64,000 nucleotides of DNA from Schistocerca nitens (lineage: Eukaryota; Arthropoda; Insecta; Orthoptera; Acrididae): NCBI RefSeq assembly GCF_023898315.1, contig NC_064616.1, positions 711,045,389-711,109,388 of the forward strand, in the 5' to 3' direction. This document shows positions 1-10,939 of this stretch, in pieces. How positions within the stretch are numbered: the first letter of the stretch is position 1; every line of letters starts with the position of its first letter. The notes under the pieces were generated by a model, which saw nothing but the letters and a program-made list of their open reading frames with translations, did not search any database and had not been told where the DNA came from. The position numbers and the translations under genes were made by a program.

Positions 1-250
1 GGCAGCTGCAGAGCTGGCTAGACTGTGTCATCTCTGAACATGATGGATTCACAGTTAGCAAGTTCGCTGTCAATGAATGTTAAGGAAGTTCAATTAGGTC
101 AGGATAGAGGCATGCGCAGTTCGCAGTATGGCATTCAGCCTTTTGTACCAAAGCTGGTGATTGGTCTTAAGGCATGATTGATGATTTTTTGATGAACATA
201 GCTGGGAGTGCGAGTTGTTCCCCATAAAGTGCTTGTGCCAGTGAATTTTT
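1..250 (-). mobile_element. Ty3/gypsy family A, copy A1, 3' part
   Basis: These bases match, base for base over long runs, the stretch at about 6003-6255 inside copy A2 and parts of A3 and A4. That stretch is the end of the integrase region and what follows it in family A. The element reads on the minus strand and runs off the left edge. A LINE at 251-3861 separates this part from the rest of A1, which resumes at 3862. About 225 bases present in A2 at the junction are absent here. It is an old broken fossil. Confidence 0.7.
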
Positions 251-392
251 AAGGGGGAACGATAGCGTGATGGACGAAAATATTCCTCAAATTCATGTAC
301 ATGGCATGCTCAAATTATGTACAAGGCGACTCCACAACTTCCTCACTGGCGTGATGGATCTCCTCCATTGAACAACTGAACCTTCAAAGTGG

Positions 393-1365
393 TCAGTCCG
401 TAAGGATGTGGCTGATGGTCTGAGGCATGTTAGCACAGTCGCAGAAAGGGTTATCAGCAGTCTTCCACTTGTGCTTCCAAAACTGACAACTGCTGTGTTG
501 TGTTCTTGTCCGGTTGAGTGATGTCCAGATTTTCCTGGGTTGGTTGAAACCAGGAGGTTGCTTGGTTGGGTCCAAGATCAGTCCAGACCTGTCTGGGTTT
601 GAAGAGAGCCAGTTGTTGCGCCAAGTTTCACTTCCTGTAAACTGATCTTGGGCCAGCTTCTTTCCTAGAATCCAAGAAGGGTTCTGAGATTTCAACCTAA
701 GATCTTCATGTAGACAGTCTTCATGTATCGGTAAGAGAGGGTTGTCACAGCATTTATGCCATTCTTTCTTCAGTGCTAATGTTCTTCGGAGATGAGGAGG
801 TGGAGTGTTGGAAAGGACTGGTAGCCACTTCTGAGGAGTATACTGGATGGTGCCTGATACAATCCTCATTGTGACATTCAGATGGAGATCTACCTTCTTC
901 GTATGGGTACACTTAAGCAATACTGGATTGCAGTATTCAGCTACTGGGTATGCTAGGGTAAATGCAGTAGTTCTGAGAGTAGATGCAGTGGGAACCCAGC
1001 CTGTTCCTGTGAGTTTGTGTAGAATGTTGCTACGGCTTTTAACTTTAGCAGATGTTTTTCTTAGATGTGCACTATAGGTCAAGGATCGATCCAAGATTGC
1101 TCCTAGATATTTAAGGTGAGGATTGAACTTCAGCAGGTGGCCACAGTATTGAACTTGAGGGATATAGTTGGCTTGTCTGTTGCTCAGATTGAAGCTGCTG
1201 ACCTCTGTTTTCATTATGTTTGGTTTCAGTCTCCAGGTTTTGAAGAACTTGTCAAGTCACTGAAGACATTCTGTGAGCGCAGCTTCTGGTTCTGCGAAGT
1301 CATTGGACTGGGCTGTCAGTGCAAGATGATCAGCGTATATAAATTTTGGGATTTGAGGTCCGCCA
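393..1365 (-). pseudogene. LINE ORF2, RT catalytic box to C-terminus
   Basis: The frame is open from about 1365 and includes FIYADHLALTAQ. This is the RT catalytic box, with YADH where YADD is expected, so a catalytic aspartate is replaced by histidine. It continues with KYLGAILDRSLTYSAHLRK, typical of the LINE region after the RT fingers, and ends with CDCANMPQTISHILTD. The family normally continues HILxxC and on; here a stop falls in place of the cysteine, though similarity continues beyond it to about 255. The protein is certainly non-functional. The internal ATG at 1214 is not a real start. Confidence 0.8.
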
Positions 1366-1370
1366 GTTAT

Positions 1371-2290
1371 GCAAAACATCATTTTTCTCAGTACCCAAAC
1401 ATGTTTCAGCACCACCTTGCCACCATTAGTGGGTTTTCGTTTTTATTTATTCTGCAATGTGAACATTTTTGTTACATGATTATAAAATTATGTGCATTTT
1501 TAGTTAAAACAACAAATTGTTTCTTTTTGTAAATACCTTTACATTTGGTGAGCATGAATTTTCTGGACCACTTTTGTGTTAATTATTACAGTTAGCTTGT
1601 CATCTGCAACCAAACGATGTCGATGGGAAAGTTTTTGCTGAGAGTTAACCTATCTTATAGAGTGTAATTTAGTTTTTTGCGATGTTTTCGCGCCTATTTT
1701 CGTATTTACTTAAGTTTTCGTGTGGCAAGCACTTCCATTGTCCACATCATGCTGAGGTGTTGTGATGCTTACGTAGCTATAACAAGTATTTTCCACAAAT
1801 AACATAGTAAAACACTTTTCACTACACCAGAACACAGTGTGATTATGGTTTGTTATGTGTCCTAGCCCAGTCAGTGTTCATTTGTTCACCAGAGATTTCG
1901 GTGCCAAATTTGAATTTTATTTACATTTTATCATCTTTGTGTGTGGGTGGGTGGGTGGCTGGGTGGCTGGGCGCACGCGAGCGCGCGCCCTTGTTCTTGC
2001 GTGCGTGTGTGTGTACTATTTGTAAAGTTCCTTTAATGTGTTAAATAGTGTGCCCTTGCAGAGTGTAGTGTATTCGTTTAAGAACTGTATTCCTTCCACT
2101 ATTGCCTTCTGTATATGGAAGTTTTCCTCAATGGTCAGTTGGCTGTATGGGCTGTGACTGGGTTTTAGTATTCTTAAGTCTGTTTCTGTTGTGGTTGGGT
2201 GGTGGTTGTTGGCTATAAGGTGGTCAGCAAATGTGCTCTGGGAGCTGTTGCTTGTTAAAGCTCTGAGATGTATATAAACTTTCTAGCAGT
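1371..2290 (-). mobile_element. Penelope-like element fragment inserted in the LINE
   Basis: This 0.9-kb block splits the LINE RT. The sequence upstream ends at LLFNIYTAD (2299) and downstream resumes at FIYADH (about 1350), two motifs normally a few residues apart. The block is not LINE-like. Its 5' part (minus strand) encodes a C-terminal GIY-YIG-like tail, and the remainder (2015-1371) is non-coding and includes a GT/GC-rich low-complexity patch at 1938-2014. It is probably the 3' end and UTR of a Penelope-like element in the same orientation as its host LINE. The ends are approximate. Confidence 0.55.
2016..2285 (-). pseudogene. Penelope-like C-terminal endonuclease tail
   Basis: Minus-strand translation gives HLRALTSNSSQSTFADHLIA, then LTIEENFHIQKAIVEGIQFL, ending FNTLKELYK and a stop at 2016-2018. 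The pattern of a hydrophobic FADHLI..NNH segment, an LxxEExFHIxK segment and a terminal LNE..T motif is that of the GIY-YIG endonuclease C-terminus of Penelope-like retroelements. About 85 residues are present; the GIY and YIG motifs would lie further upstream and are absent. It is inside another element and not expressed from its own promoter. Confidence 0.5.
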
Positions 2291-2960
2291 AGTAGCTGTT
2301 AATCCGCAGTGTATATGTTGAACAGCAATGGGGCAAGGACCAATCCTTGTGGTAATCCATCATTCAGTTTGTAAGGTCTGCTTACGTTGCCATTTAGGTG
2401 CACTTCAATCGCTCTGCTGGCCAACGTGTTGTTCACAAGGGTGGCAAGTTTTTTAGAGGGGATTATTTTAAAGAATTTGAGGATCATTGCTTTTCGCTAA
2501 AATGTGTCGTATGCTGATATCAGGTCCACAGACACAGCTACAGTCTTCTTGCGATCCTGGAACCCTCTGTGTGACTGGTTAGGGCCAGCACGTGGTTGGT
2601 ACAACTGCGCTTTGGTCTAAAGTCAGCTTGCTCTTCTGGTATATTGTCCAGGGGCCTGTAGCTGAGATTGTGTTATATATTATTCTTTCCAGCAGCTTAT
2701 AGCAGACACTCGGGAGGGCAAAAGGCCTATAATCTTCTGCAGTGTCTACACTTTTTCCAGGTTTCAGTATTGCAACAATTTTAGCTATTCAGAGTATTGG
2801 TGGTAGCTATCCATTGTGTAAGATGTTGTAAAACTTAACAAGCCATTATGTTTTTTGAGGACCACAATATAATGGAAATTCTGGATGAATATCATCTAGT
2901 CCAGCTGCTTTTCCTGATTTTACTTCCTTTAGCGCAGATGAAACCTCAGTGGTCGTGATA
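2290..2960 (-). pseudogene. LINE ORF2, N-terminal half of reverse transcriptase
   Basis: Reading minus, EVSSALKEVKSGKAAGLDDI opens the RT domain. VAVSVDLISAYDT is the catalytic box A with its aspartate, and GLPQGLVLAPLLFNIYTAD is the box B segment. These lie in different frames with stops between, so this half is broken by frameshifts. The next expected segment, with the YADD box, is found at about 1350 beyond the Penelope-like insertion. The residue after PQG is leucine where serine is usual. Confidence 0.75.
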
Positions 2961-3464
2961 TCAAGTGAAAACTAAAAACTGCTTCAGCCTGGGACATCTT
3001 TGATTTTAATTCTGAGCAAATGCCTCTTTCTTGTCATTGTTGGCAGGTTTTTTTTTTTGTCAGACTAATTAATCTGTTTGCTATTGCATCTGGTTGTATC
3101 TTGGAGCATCTAGCACTGAATTTAGGAGAACTGCTACGAAGTTTCCGTAAAAGAGACCATGCTGTTCGGCTGGAGTGCTGAAAATTTGTATTTTCCATGC
3201 GGTTGATCAATTTTTCTCTTCTAGCTGAGTCTAGTGAATTTAGTAATTCATCTGCAATTTCAGGGTCACATGTAGCTCGTTACATTTTAGATTCCAGCCA
3301 GGGACATAAGCCTTCCTGTATCCTCTTGGGATATGATTTTTTTCTTTTCTGATGGCACTTACTAATCCCATAAAGCGCTTATGATTTCATATTTTAGATG
3401 GGATCCACGGTATATTATGTTCCAGTTCACTCATGAATTTTGACCAGTTGGCTTTGGTCAAGTT

Positions 3465-3860
3465 CTAGTGTGGCAGTGGGACTGATCTGATGGCAGGCAT
3501 TTCTAGGCCAACTTTGACAAGTGCTGGTCTGTGCTGACTTTGTGGGAAGCTGTCTACAATCTTCCTGCTACACTTCAGAGGTCTTCTGGATGAGTCCTTT
3601 GAGACAAAACTTAGATCCAGGCTATAGCCCTTGTTCCATCTAGCAGAGTGGAAGGAGCCCTTTTCTTCGGCATCATACAACAGAAACAGGTTTCCAGCAT
3701 CGGCCCATCCTGACACGTCTTGGCCCTCTTTGTTGGTATAATCGTATCCCCAGTTAGTGCTCTTGCTGTTAAAATCCCCGATGATTACAGCTTGGTGTTG
3801 GATGTTCAGGATGGCCTCATTCAAGATCCAAGGCTGTGATGGAGGCTTATAGATATAGTT
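3465..3860 (-). pseudogene. LINE ORF2, APE-type endonuclease, C-terminal part
   Basis: The frame contains YIYKPPSQPW, then IIGDFNSKSTNWGY and LDLSFVSKDS. GDFN is the conserved catalytic/DNA-binding motif of exonuclease-endonuclease-phosphatase domains in LINEs, and the later SQHRPALV replaces the usual S(D/S)HxP motif. The first third of the domain is lacking where the LINE abuts gypsy A1 sequence, which marks the 5' truncation point. Confidence 0.75.
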
Positions 3861-3861
3861 G

Positions 3862-4600
3862 TGATTAACGACTGGCAACAAAATCTTGTGATCAGTGTGT
3901 TAATAAAGGTGGTTGCTACAGTATCAGAAGGACCACACATCATGCACTTCTCTCAGTTCTGGACAGTACATATCTGTGGCCCTTGGACGCTGGTTGAATG
4001 ATAGCGGGTCAGTAATTTCATGGTGGACATGCCTTAAGCGTCCATTTGGAACATCAAATTTTCCTAATTTTAGCTGATTCTGGTGCCCAACCTTACTTTT
4101 TTGGCATGAGGTGCATGCGCGTGACCATGCCTTTCAGTGCCTCTCAACATCCAGGCACAGGAAAAATTCTGTAATAAGGTCGTTACTTGGTTTCACGTAA
4201 GGTTGCTTCAGATTGTGTGTCAATGAGAATATTCTTCTTTGCATAGCAACTGGGACACTTGGCCACAGATTATCTTTGGAGATGTCACAAATTATGGGAG
4301 TGGTGGTCACAGGCAGTTGTTGTGAAACGACTTTAAGGTTTGTGAAGATATCATGTCAAAAATCCTGCACCCCCCTTTCTTCTTACTGCAAGCAAGCCAA
4401 CTCTTTGAAATTCAGTTAAGAAGTAATTGCTGAAACCTGGGATACGTAACCTGTCACCATATTGTCTGTTCCTTTAGTGTATCTGACATCTGTGCTGTAC
4501 TGACTAATGAGATCCACTTCCAGAAAATGTTGCGGTATCAGATCTGCTGATGGGTTATGGATCATATCTGCAATAGGTTTGTGATCGGTATATAAGGTGT
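3862..4600 (-). mobile_element. Ty3/gypsy family A, copy A1, RNase H and integrase part
   Basis: Minus-strand reading shows an RNase H stretch with YTDHKPIADMI near 4590-4416, followed by integrase-region sequence that aligns with 6480-6920 in copy A2. The right edge at about 4600 is abrupt: A2 continues with RNase H here while this copy switches to unrelated sequence. With 1-250 it makes up copy A1. It is old and broken. Confidence 0.7.
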
Positions 4601-5000
4601 GTCGCATAAAGACTTGACACCTGTTTTATTTCATGAACAATTATATATATCAAAATGCAATTTTCGGCAAATGTTAGAGCATCAAGGGGCATGTATATTT
4701 TGTTTGGTTAGTGTTTTTAGCCCCGGTATCTACTGAAATATTGAAGTAAGTATGTTTTCTTAATGGGTTCTTATACATTTTATAATGACATTCGATAATT
4801 TTTGAGAAGACGATTACAGTGAGATAGCATTTGTTTAGGCTGATGTTGAAACAAGTCATAAAAAAGGATCGAGAGAGGTTCTAAAGTACTAGAGCACGGT
4901 GTCCAGAAACAGTATTTGCAGTGCAAATACTGCCAAGCATGCGTCTCGTAGCAGGTTGCTCAGTTGTAAACCATAAGATGGGCCTGCACTACGAGAATAC
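4601..5000. other. Unassigned 400-bp segment with hairpins
   Basis: This segment separates copies A1 and A2 and matches neither. It starts with AAGGTGTGTCGCATAAAGAC, which could be the end of a small DNA transposon, but I see no partner terminus. It is AT-rich to 4870. Near its right end are a perfect 10-bp inverted repeat (4910-4919 with 4923-4932, three-base loop) and a looser one (4943-4954 with 4983-4996). No convincing coding frame is present. Confidence 0.4.
4910..4932. repeat. Short perfect hairpin
   Basis: CAGTATTTGC at 4910-4919 is followed after AGT by its exact reverse complement at 4923-4932. It could be a transposon end or recombination scar; there is no run of T that would make it terminator-like. 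Confidence 0.5.
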
Positions 5001-5232
5001 TGCTTGCCTTTTGTTACTAAATCTGTGCTACTATTCGGGTGTTCATTTGAAAGCAGGAACTACAGCTTACAGCGTCAGTGGGAAAAGATTCCCTGTTATT
5101 TACCACTGGTAGTACAGTACAGTATATCTCATGACGCTACTACTCAAATGAAAGTCCAAAAACAAACTGTCTCAAAGAACTTCTACAACTCCCTGGACGA
5201 TTCTCTCCTTTTGACCTGCTCTGTTTGCCACC
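5001..5232 (-). repeat. Family A LTR, subtype Y (3' LTR of A2)
   Basis: About 232 bp, sharing its first 140 bp (minus sense, from TGGCAA) with all other family A LTRs, and its last 95 bp with the LTRs at 17571-17664, 28553-28648 and 29318-29432. A purine-rich tract (minus sense, opposite 5236-5260) lies immediately before it, as expected for a polypurine tract at a 3' LTR. Confidence 0.65.
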
Positions 5233-6240
5233 GAGACCCTCCCTCCCTCCCCTTTTAGTATGGAGCTCGGGTTAAGGGAGATGGAAGGGGTCCCATTGAT
5301 GTTGGCCTCCGTGGGATCCAGTTTTGCATGACCAACCATGTTCTGGCCAGTTCTTAAGGAGGACATAGTTGGACCATTTCTCATAAAGCCAATGGAAATG
5401 CGTATGATGGCCCCATATATGACGTAGTCTCGTAGCCATGCAGGTTGACAGAGACGACATCCTGCATGAGAGCACTAGGTTGTTGTAGTTCAGTGCACAC
5501 TGGCATGGTGGTGTTGAAGATTTCCATTGCTCTCGATCGTATCATCGATGTTGGTATTGCCCTCATTTGGCGGAATGTGAAATGGGTGTAGGTTCATTAT
5601 ATGGGGTATTGCACCACCATTGCAGCCGTGCATAAGCTTAGGGAACACAGAGAGACATTTGTCGTGCAGGTGAATTAGAGGCATTGATGTTAAACATCAA
5701 GTCTACCACATGGTGTGGTGAAGAGGTGGCATTGTGTCCTCATGAGCTGCCACTAAATTGGAGGTGTGGTGGTAGTTTATGTTATAGTGGGTGAGGTTTG
5801 CAGTGGGGAGGTGGTCACTTTGAGATGTAGGTTATAATCACATAATACTGAAAGAGCTTCACAACTCATATTTTGTAATAGGTTTATCTGGTGGATTTTC
5901 ATCATTTGACCTCCACTCAGGCTTGACGCTGTGTATTGAAACAGTGTGGTGTTAATTGTTCAGAGTGAAGTCTATTGGACCAGCGCAGGACACAGTGTTG
6001 CCAGAGTAAGGCGACTGCAGGGCTGGCCAGACAGTTTCATGTCTGCGCCTGATGAATTTGCATATTTGCTGTTAATGAATGTTCGGGGATTTCAGTGTGG
6101 TCAGGGTTGAGGGGATCGCTGTTTGACGATATGTTGTTTAACCTTTTCAACCTAAGCTGGTAATTTGTCCTAAGGCACAATCGATGAGTCTTCGACGAAC
6201 TTAACTGGGAGTGCGAGTTGTTCCCCATAAAGTACCTCTG

Positions 6241-6920
6241 CCAGTGAAGTATTTAGGTCATCTTTATGCAGTACATGGATTCCTAGTACTACCCAGGGTA
6301 ACACTAGAGTCCATGCCTTGCTGTACTACACGAGTGCTTTGTTGAATGTACAGTGCCATTGTTTTAGAAGGCCATAGCTCTGTCTGTGGTCAGCAGTGGT
6401 ACGAAATTTAGTCATGTCGCACAAGTAGCACAGCTTTACTAACAGTTGGTTTTGAACTGCCAACCCTGGTCAGTTGTAACTGAAGACCGGCAACCAAATC
6501 TCATTATCCATATGTTAATAAAAACGATTGCTAGAGTATCAAGAGTACCACGCATCATGTATTTCTCTCAGTAGCCAACAGTACGTTTCTGTAGCCCTCG
6601 GGCAGTGGTAGAAGGCCAATTACATCATGGTGGACATGCCTAAACATCCTTTTGGAGCATCAGGTTTTTCTTCATGTTGGCTGATTATGATGCCCATCCT
6701 AAATGTTTTGGCATGAGCTGCATGTGCATGACCATGCCTGGCAGACCTGGTCAGACGAAACTTCCAGTAATCAAACTGTTTGTAGGTTTATCATCTGTGT
6801 TCACCACATTGTGTATCAATGGGAAGATTCCTTTTCACGTGGAAGCTAGGATGATTGGGTGCAGATTACCTGTACAGGTGTCACAAATAATGTACAGGTG
6901 GCCCTAGACAGCCATTGTAG
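6241..6920 (-). pseudogene. Integrase region of copy A2
   Basis: Fossil integrase-like stretch. The central part aligns with the clearer integrase pieces in A3 (10602-10892) and A4 (23436-23726), and its end, with YGE..LP, resembles the segment just after the catalytic core in Ty3/gypsy integrases. It lies directly after RNase H, as the family requires. Confidence 0.6.
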
Positions 6921-6977
6921 AACTACAATAAGATTTGTGGAGGTGTCATGTGAAAAGTCCTGCACCTCAGTTTCTTC

Positions 6978-8110
6978 TTAATGTAAGCAAGTGAACTCTT
7001 TGAAAATCGGTTGAGAATTAATTGCTGATCTTGGGACAAGTTCTGCCACCATGTTGTTTGCTTTTTTAATGTATCTAACATCTGCGGTGCACTGACTGAT
7101 GACATTCACATGCCAAAAATTGTGGAGTGGTGGATCTGCTGCTGGGTTGTTGATCATGTCTGCAGTGGGTTTGTGATTGGTATACATGGTGGCTTCTCTG
7201 CCTTCGATGGCATCCGGGAAATACTTTCCAGCCTCATAAACCATAAACGGCTCTCAGCCAAATGCAGACCACTTATTTTGTGAACTGGATATTTTCTTAG
7301 AAGAATCGTAAAGGTTGGTTGGAATCAAGCAGTTGCTGTAAAACAGCACCGACTGCACAATCGCTCGCAACTTTGGTGATAGAGATGTGCGCATCCAGGG
7401 AGGTGTGCACAAGTATAGTGGCATATGCCAATGCGATCTCGAGCACCTCAAAGGCTTCAATCATGTTGTCTGTCAGTAGGTGTTGCCTCTAAAATGTTAT
7501 GGAAACAACTGAATTCTTTGAATGTTGTAGGTCTATGTAGGTTACAGATGACATCAGTCCAATCAGATAAGGCTGGATGCCATCAGCTTCTACCATATGG
7601 CCCAGAAATGTCACTGAATCTTGGTGTAACAGAGATTTTTCATGGTTGTTAGTTGTTGAAGCTTGTAAGACTGTGTTCTGGAGGTGTGAGTGATGATCCA
7701 CAACTGAGGCTGAAGAGGTTAAAATATGATCGAGATGTGCAAGGCCGTAAGGCATGAAACAGAACTCAAACAAGACGAAAGGGTGTGATCAATGCCATTT
7801 TAGGAATGTCTCCCAGAGACATGGGTACCTGTAAGTATGCTTAACAACAGTCAGTGACATTAGGGACTCGTGCACCATTAAGAAATTTTGCGAAGTCCTG
7901 TATATGTGGAATAGGATAATTGTCAATGATGATTATCGTGTTTATGTGCCTGTAGTCAACACATAGTCAATAAGAACCCATTTTTCTTGAGTACAAAATG
8001 AATAGGGGATGACAAGTCACCATCCCAAGGGCGTATCATTCAGAGAAACTTATGTGGCTGTAGCTGATGTGCCTTGTGTGACACAGGTGGACTGTCAGTG
8101 TTGTTTATCT
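6978..8110 (-). pseudogene. Reverse transcriptase and RNase H region of copy A2
   Basis: Fossil pol stretches. RT is recognised by QDSVTFLGHMVEADGI, the conserved segment after the RT palm in Ty3/gypsy, and by FEFCFMPYGL upstream of it. RNase H is recognised by KKISSSQNKWSAFG and YTNHKPTADMI followed by DVRYIKKANNMVAELV, matching the SKK..E.....AFD.EL, YTDHKPL and RYIKGKDNVVAD motifs. The pieces are in more than one frame and the region is broken. Confidence 0.75.
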
Positions 8111-9530
8111 TGTAGCATGTGTCATTCAAAACTGAAGCTAATTGGGGGAGGGGGGCTAGGAGGTTGCACTACTGAAGTAACAGGAGCATAGAACGTACTG
8201 TCACTAACATGTGTCGCTGAGATTATCTTGTCTGAGGTGTCCATAGTAGAGCATTGAGTTATCCATGGAAGAGGATGAAAGCAATGTGAATATGCAGCAA
8301 GCTTGAAGCAGATCTCCCACAGTAGTGTCACTTAGACGTTGTGTCTCAGCATTTTTAATGCCAAGGGTGTCTACCACAGTGGATGATGCCATGAAGCAGG
8401 TATATGAAACAGCCAGCTGTGCCAACTGAGACGCTTGTTTGGCAAGTTTGGATGTGTTGGAATCTGACATGTTTTATCAACAGGTTATGCATGTCTTGGA
8501 TTGATGGTGTTTTAAGGTTCGAGAATGTAGATCAATGGAGAACACATGAGATCAGAGGAAATCTGTTCCTTTATATATTTTGTCTACCTCAGCCATGTGG
8601 AAGGTCTATGTAAAGTGTACATCGTGCATGAACTGAATCTGCAGTTCAACTGCTCTATGGACCCTTTTATCTGTCTTGTTAGCCACATTTACAGATAGTT
8701 ATGAAGCAAGGTATGGGCTGTCGTGTAGGGCATGGGTATCACACTTGTGTCTGCTCCCTCATCAGTGTATTAGCGATTTGAAGAAATGTCCTGGATGAAT
8801 AACCAACCTTTTCCATCTGTAGAGTTGCTGTAATGGAGTGTAGCGTGGTGCCTATCCAAGTCATCCCGGGTTGTGGCACCTAATTCAACACATGCGTATC
8901 ATTTGGCAATGTACAAGGAGGTTTGTGGCTCTGCGTGGGCTTGGTCATCGAATGTAAACGTTGCCACAGCTGCAATGTGGAGCTGTTCTTAAGATACTCC
9001 TCTTCATTTATTTCCTGAATGTCATTTGCCAGCAGAGGAGGATGTTTTGGCATCCAGCACGGCTGCAATGACCGGTGTCATCAGGCAATCGAATGCATGT
9101 TTCTGAACAGCATGACAAATTAACACACAAAATTATGCAGATCTGACATGCATGAAAAGTCAGGCAGGGCTTGTGAGTATTGGCCAATGAGTAAAGGAAT
9201 GTTCAGGGACCGTGCAAAGTGCTCTTCAGGTATTGTAAGGCGCACACCACTAATACCCATGTTTTCCAATGTGAATGTCCAGGTGTATTTGGATGAGTAC
9301 TGTCATAGTTTTCCCGCTTAAACAGGATCCTTAAGGTTATGCCTGTTTCTCTTGTGAAACCGTCATCTTGACAAGAAATATTAGTCTCGAGTATCGTAGC
9401 AGGCATTGCTTGCTGCTGTGCTTCTTAGTCGACATGTCCAATGATAGGCTTATAATCTCTCGTGTGGTTGGCCTTACGCACAAAATGGTGTCTCGTCTGT
9501 GGATATATCCAGGTTTGTGGCAGTCAAAAG
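8111..9530 (-). pseudogene. gag and protease-like region of copy A2
   Basis: This part lies between the 5' LTR and RT, where gag and protease belong. Its protease-like core (about 8690-8800, minus) includes GADTSVIP, typical of aspartic proteases of this group; the same block recurs at 16560-16680 in A3 and 27300-27420 in A4. The gag part has no zinc knuckle that I can recognise. Fossil. Confidence 0.5.
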
Positions 9531-9533
9531 CCA

Positions 9534-9714
9534 TCAAGAATACTCTGACACTTCGAGAATAAATATAGTTTAATTACAAAATAACCACTGGTAATACAGA
9601 ACAATATACCTCACATCACTACTACCCAAACAAGAGTCCAGAAACAAACTGTCTGAAAGAACTTCTACACCTCCCTGGTTGATTATCTCCTCTCAGGTGG
9701 TGCTGGTTGCCACG
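9534..9714 (-). repeat. Family A LTR, subtype X, shared by A2 and A3
   Basis: About 181 bp. The first 139 bp match subtype Y but the rest (minus: after CCAGTGG) differs and matches only 17413-17564. It is followed on the minus strand by TGG, the usual start of a tRNA primer site, and preceded by a G-rich tract, so it can serve as 5' LTR of A2 and 3' LTR of A3. Confidence 0.6.
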
Positions 9715-10601
9715 GAGTGCACTCTGCACCCCGCCGCCTCCCCCATCTGCCTTTTAGTGCAGAGCGCAGGGGCAACAAGATGGAAGGGGTCACATTGATG
9801 CTGGCCTCTGTGGGATGCAATTCTGTGTGGCCAACCATGTTGCGGCCAGTTATTAAGGAGGACATGGTTGGACTGTTTATTGTGGAGCCAATTATAATAG
9901 GTATGTCTCCAGATATGATGTTCCCTTAGCCATGCTGGTGGATGATGGCAGTGTCCTGCATGAGAGCGCAAGGTTGCTTTAGTTACTATGTGCTCTGGCA
10001 CGGTGGTGTTGACGTGTCCATTGCCCTCGAGCCTGGCAACAATGTTGGCATTGTCCCCATTCAGCAGAAATGATCGTAGGAGCATTACATACGGTGCCGT
10101 GCCACCATCGGAGCCTTTTGTAAGCGTAGGGAACACTGAGACAGTTGCTGTGCAGGTAGAATGGGCAGGTCCCCTATATGATGATGGCAGATGTTGATGC
10201 TAAACGTTGTATCTGGCACATGCAGTGATGTAGAGGCTGCACGGTGTCCTGTTGAGCTGCCACCAATCGGAACTTCACAGCACTGATTGTGTAAGAAGTA
10301 TATCTGGTGGACTGTTATCATTTAACCTTCAGACATGCTTGACCCTGTTTATTGAAATAGTCTGGTGCTTGCTGTCCAATATGAGGTCCATTGTGGTATT
10401 GGACCTGACCAGGAAATGGTGTGGATCAGAGTAAGGTGGCTGCAGAGCTGGTTCACCTGTTCGCTGTCAATGAATGTTTGGGGAGTTTAGTGTGGTCGGG
10501 GAAAGAGGCATGCACAGTTTGGCAATACAGCATTTAACCTCTTTGATCAGTGATGGGAGTTCAGGTGAAGATGAGCTCGGCTGGAAGTGCAAGTTATTCC
10601 T

Positions 10602-10939
10602 CTAAAGTACTTCTGCCGGAGAAGTTTTCAGGTCATCTGTATGTGCTACACAGATTCCTAGTAGTATACAGGGCAATGCTAAAGTCCATGCCTCCTTGTG
10701 GTTCATGGGTGTTGTCTTGAATGTACGGTGCCATAGTTTTACGAGACCTTTACTCTGTGGGTGGTATTTGTGGGTGGTTTGGAATTTAGCCACACCGCAT
10801 AAGGAATACAGTTTTTCAGACAGTTGGGGCTTGAACTGCCAACCTTGGTCAGTTGTGACTGAAGATGGGCAACCAAATATTGTGACCCACATATTAATAA
10901 AAGGTGTAGCTATGGAATTGGCAGTGATATCTCAAAGGG
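10602..10939 (-). pseudogene. Integrase fragment of copy A3
   Basis: The open stretch includes TIFGCPSSVTTDQGWQF, the segment around the second catalytic aspartate of Ty3/gypsy integrases, then HKYHPQSKGLVKLWHRTFK, the segment that normally holds the catalytic glutamate (HPQ.NG.VER.HR). A 96-residue stretch is identical at protein level to that at 23436-23726 in A4. It is cut at 10940 by the inserted element Q. Fossil. Confidence 0.75.

Larger units (their letters stand above)
251..3861 (-). mobile_element. Non-LTR retrotransposon (LINE), 5'-truncated, inserted in copy A1
   Basis: On the minus strand the order is an APE-type endonuclease fragment (3860-3465), a reverse transcriptase (about 2960-2290 and 1365-1000) and a C-terminal zinc-knuckle-like tail (to about 255). 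This is the usual order of a LINE ORF2. The first half of the endonuclease is missing, so the copy is 5'-truncated. Family A sequence lies on both sides, so the LINE landed in a gypsy copy. A Penelope-like element later interrupted its RT. The clade looks jockey/I-like, but I cannot fix it from sequence alone. Confidence 0.8.
5001..9714 (-). mobile_element. Ty3/gypsy family A, copy A2, most complete copy
   Basis: Minus-strand order is LTR (9714-9534), gag and protease-like region (about 9530-8110), RT (8110-7489), RNase H (7460-6978), integrase (6920-6241), a roughly 1-kb tail without a recognised product (6240-5233), then LTR (5232-5001). This is the Ty3/gypsy order. The LTR at 9534-9714 is also the 3' LTR of copy A3, so the copies are joined head to tail. 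The two LTRs of A2 are of different subtypes. The copy is broken in many places (of the order of ten or more) and looks old. Confidence 0.75.
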
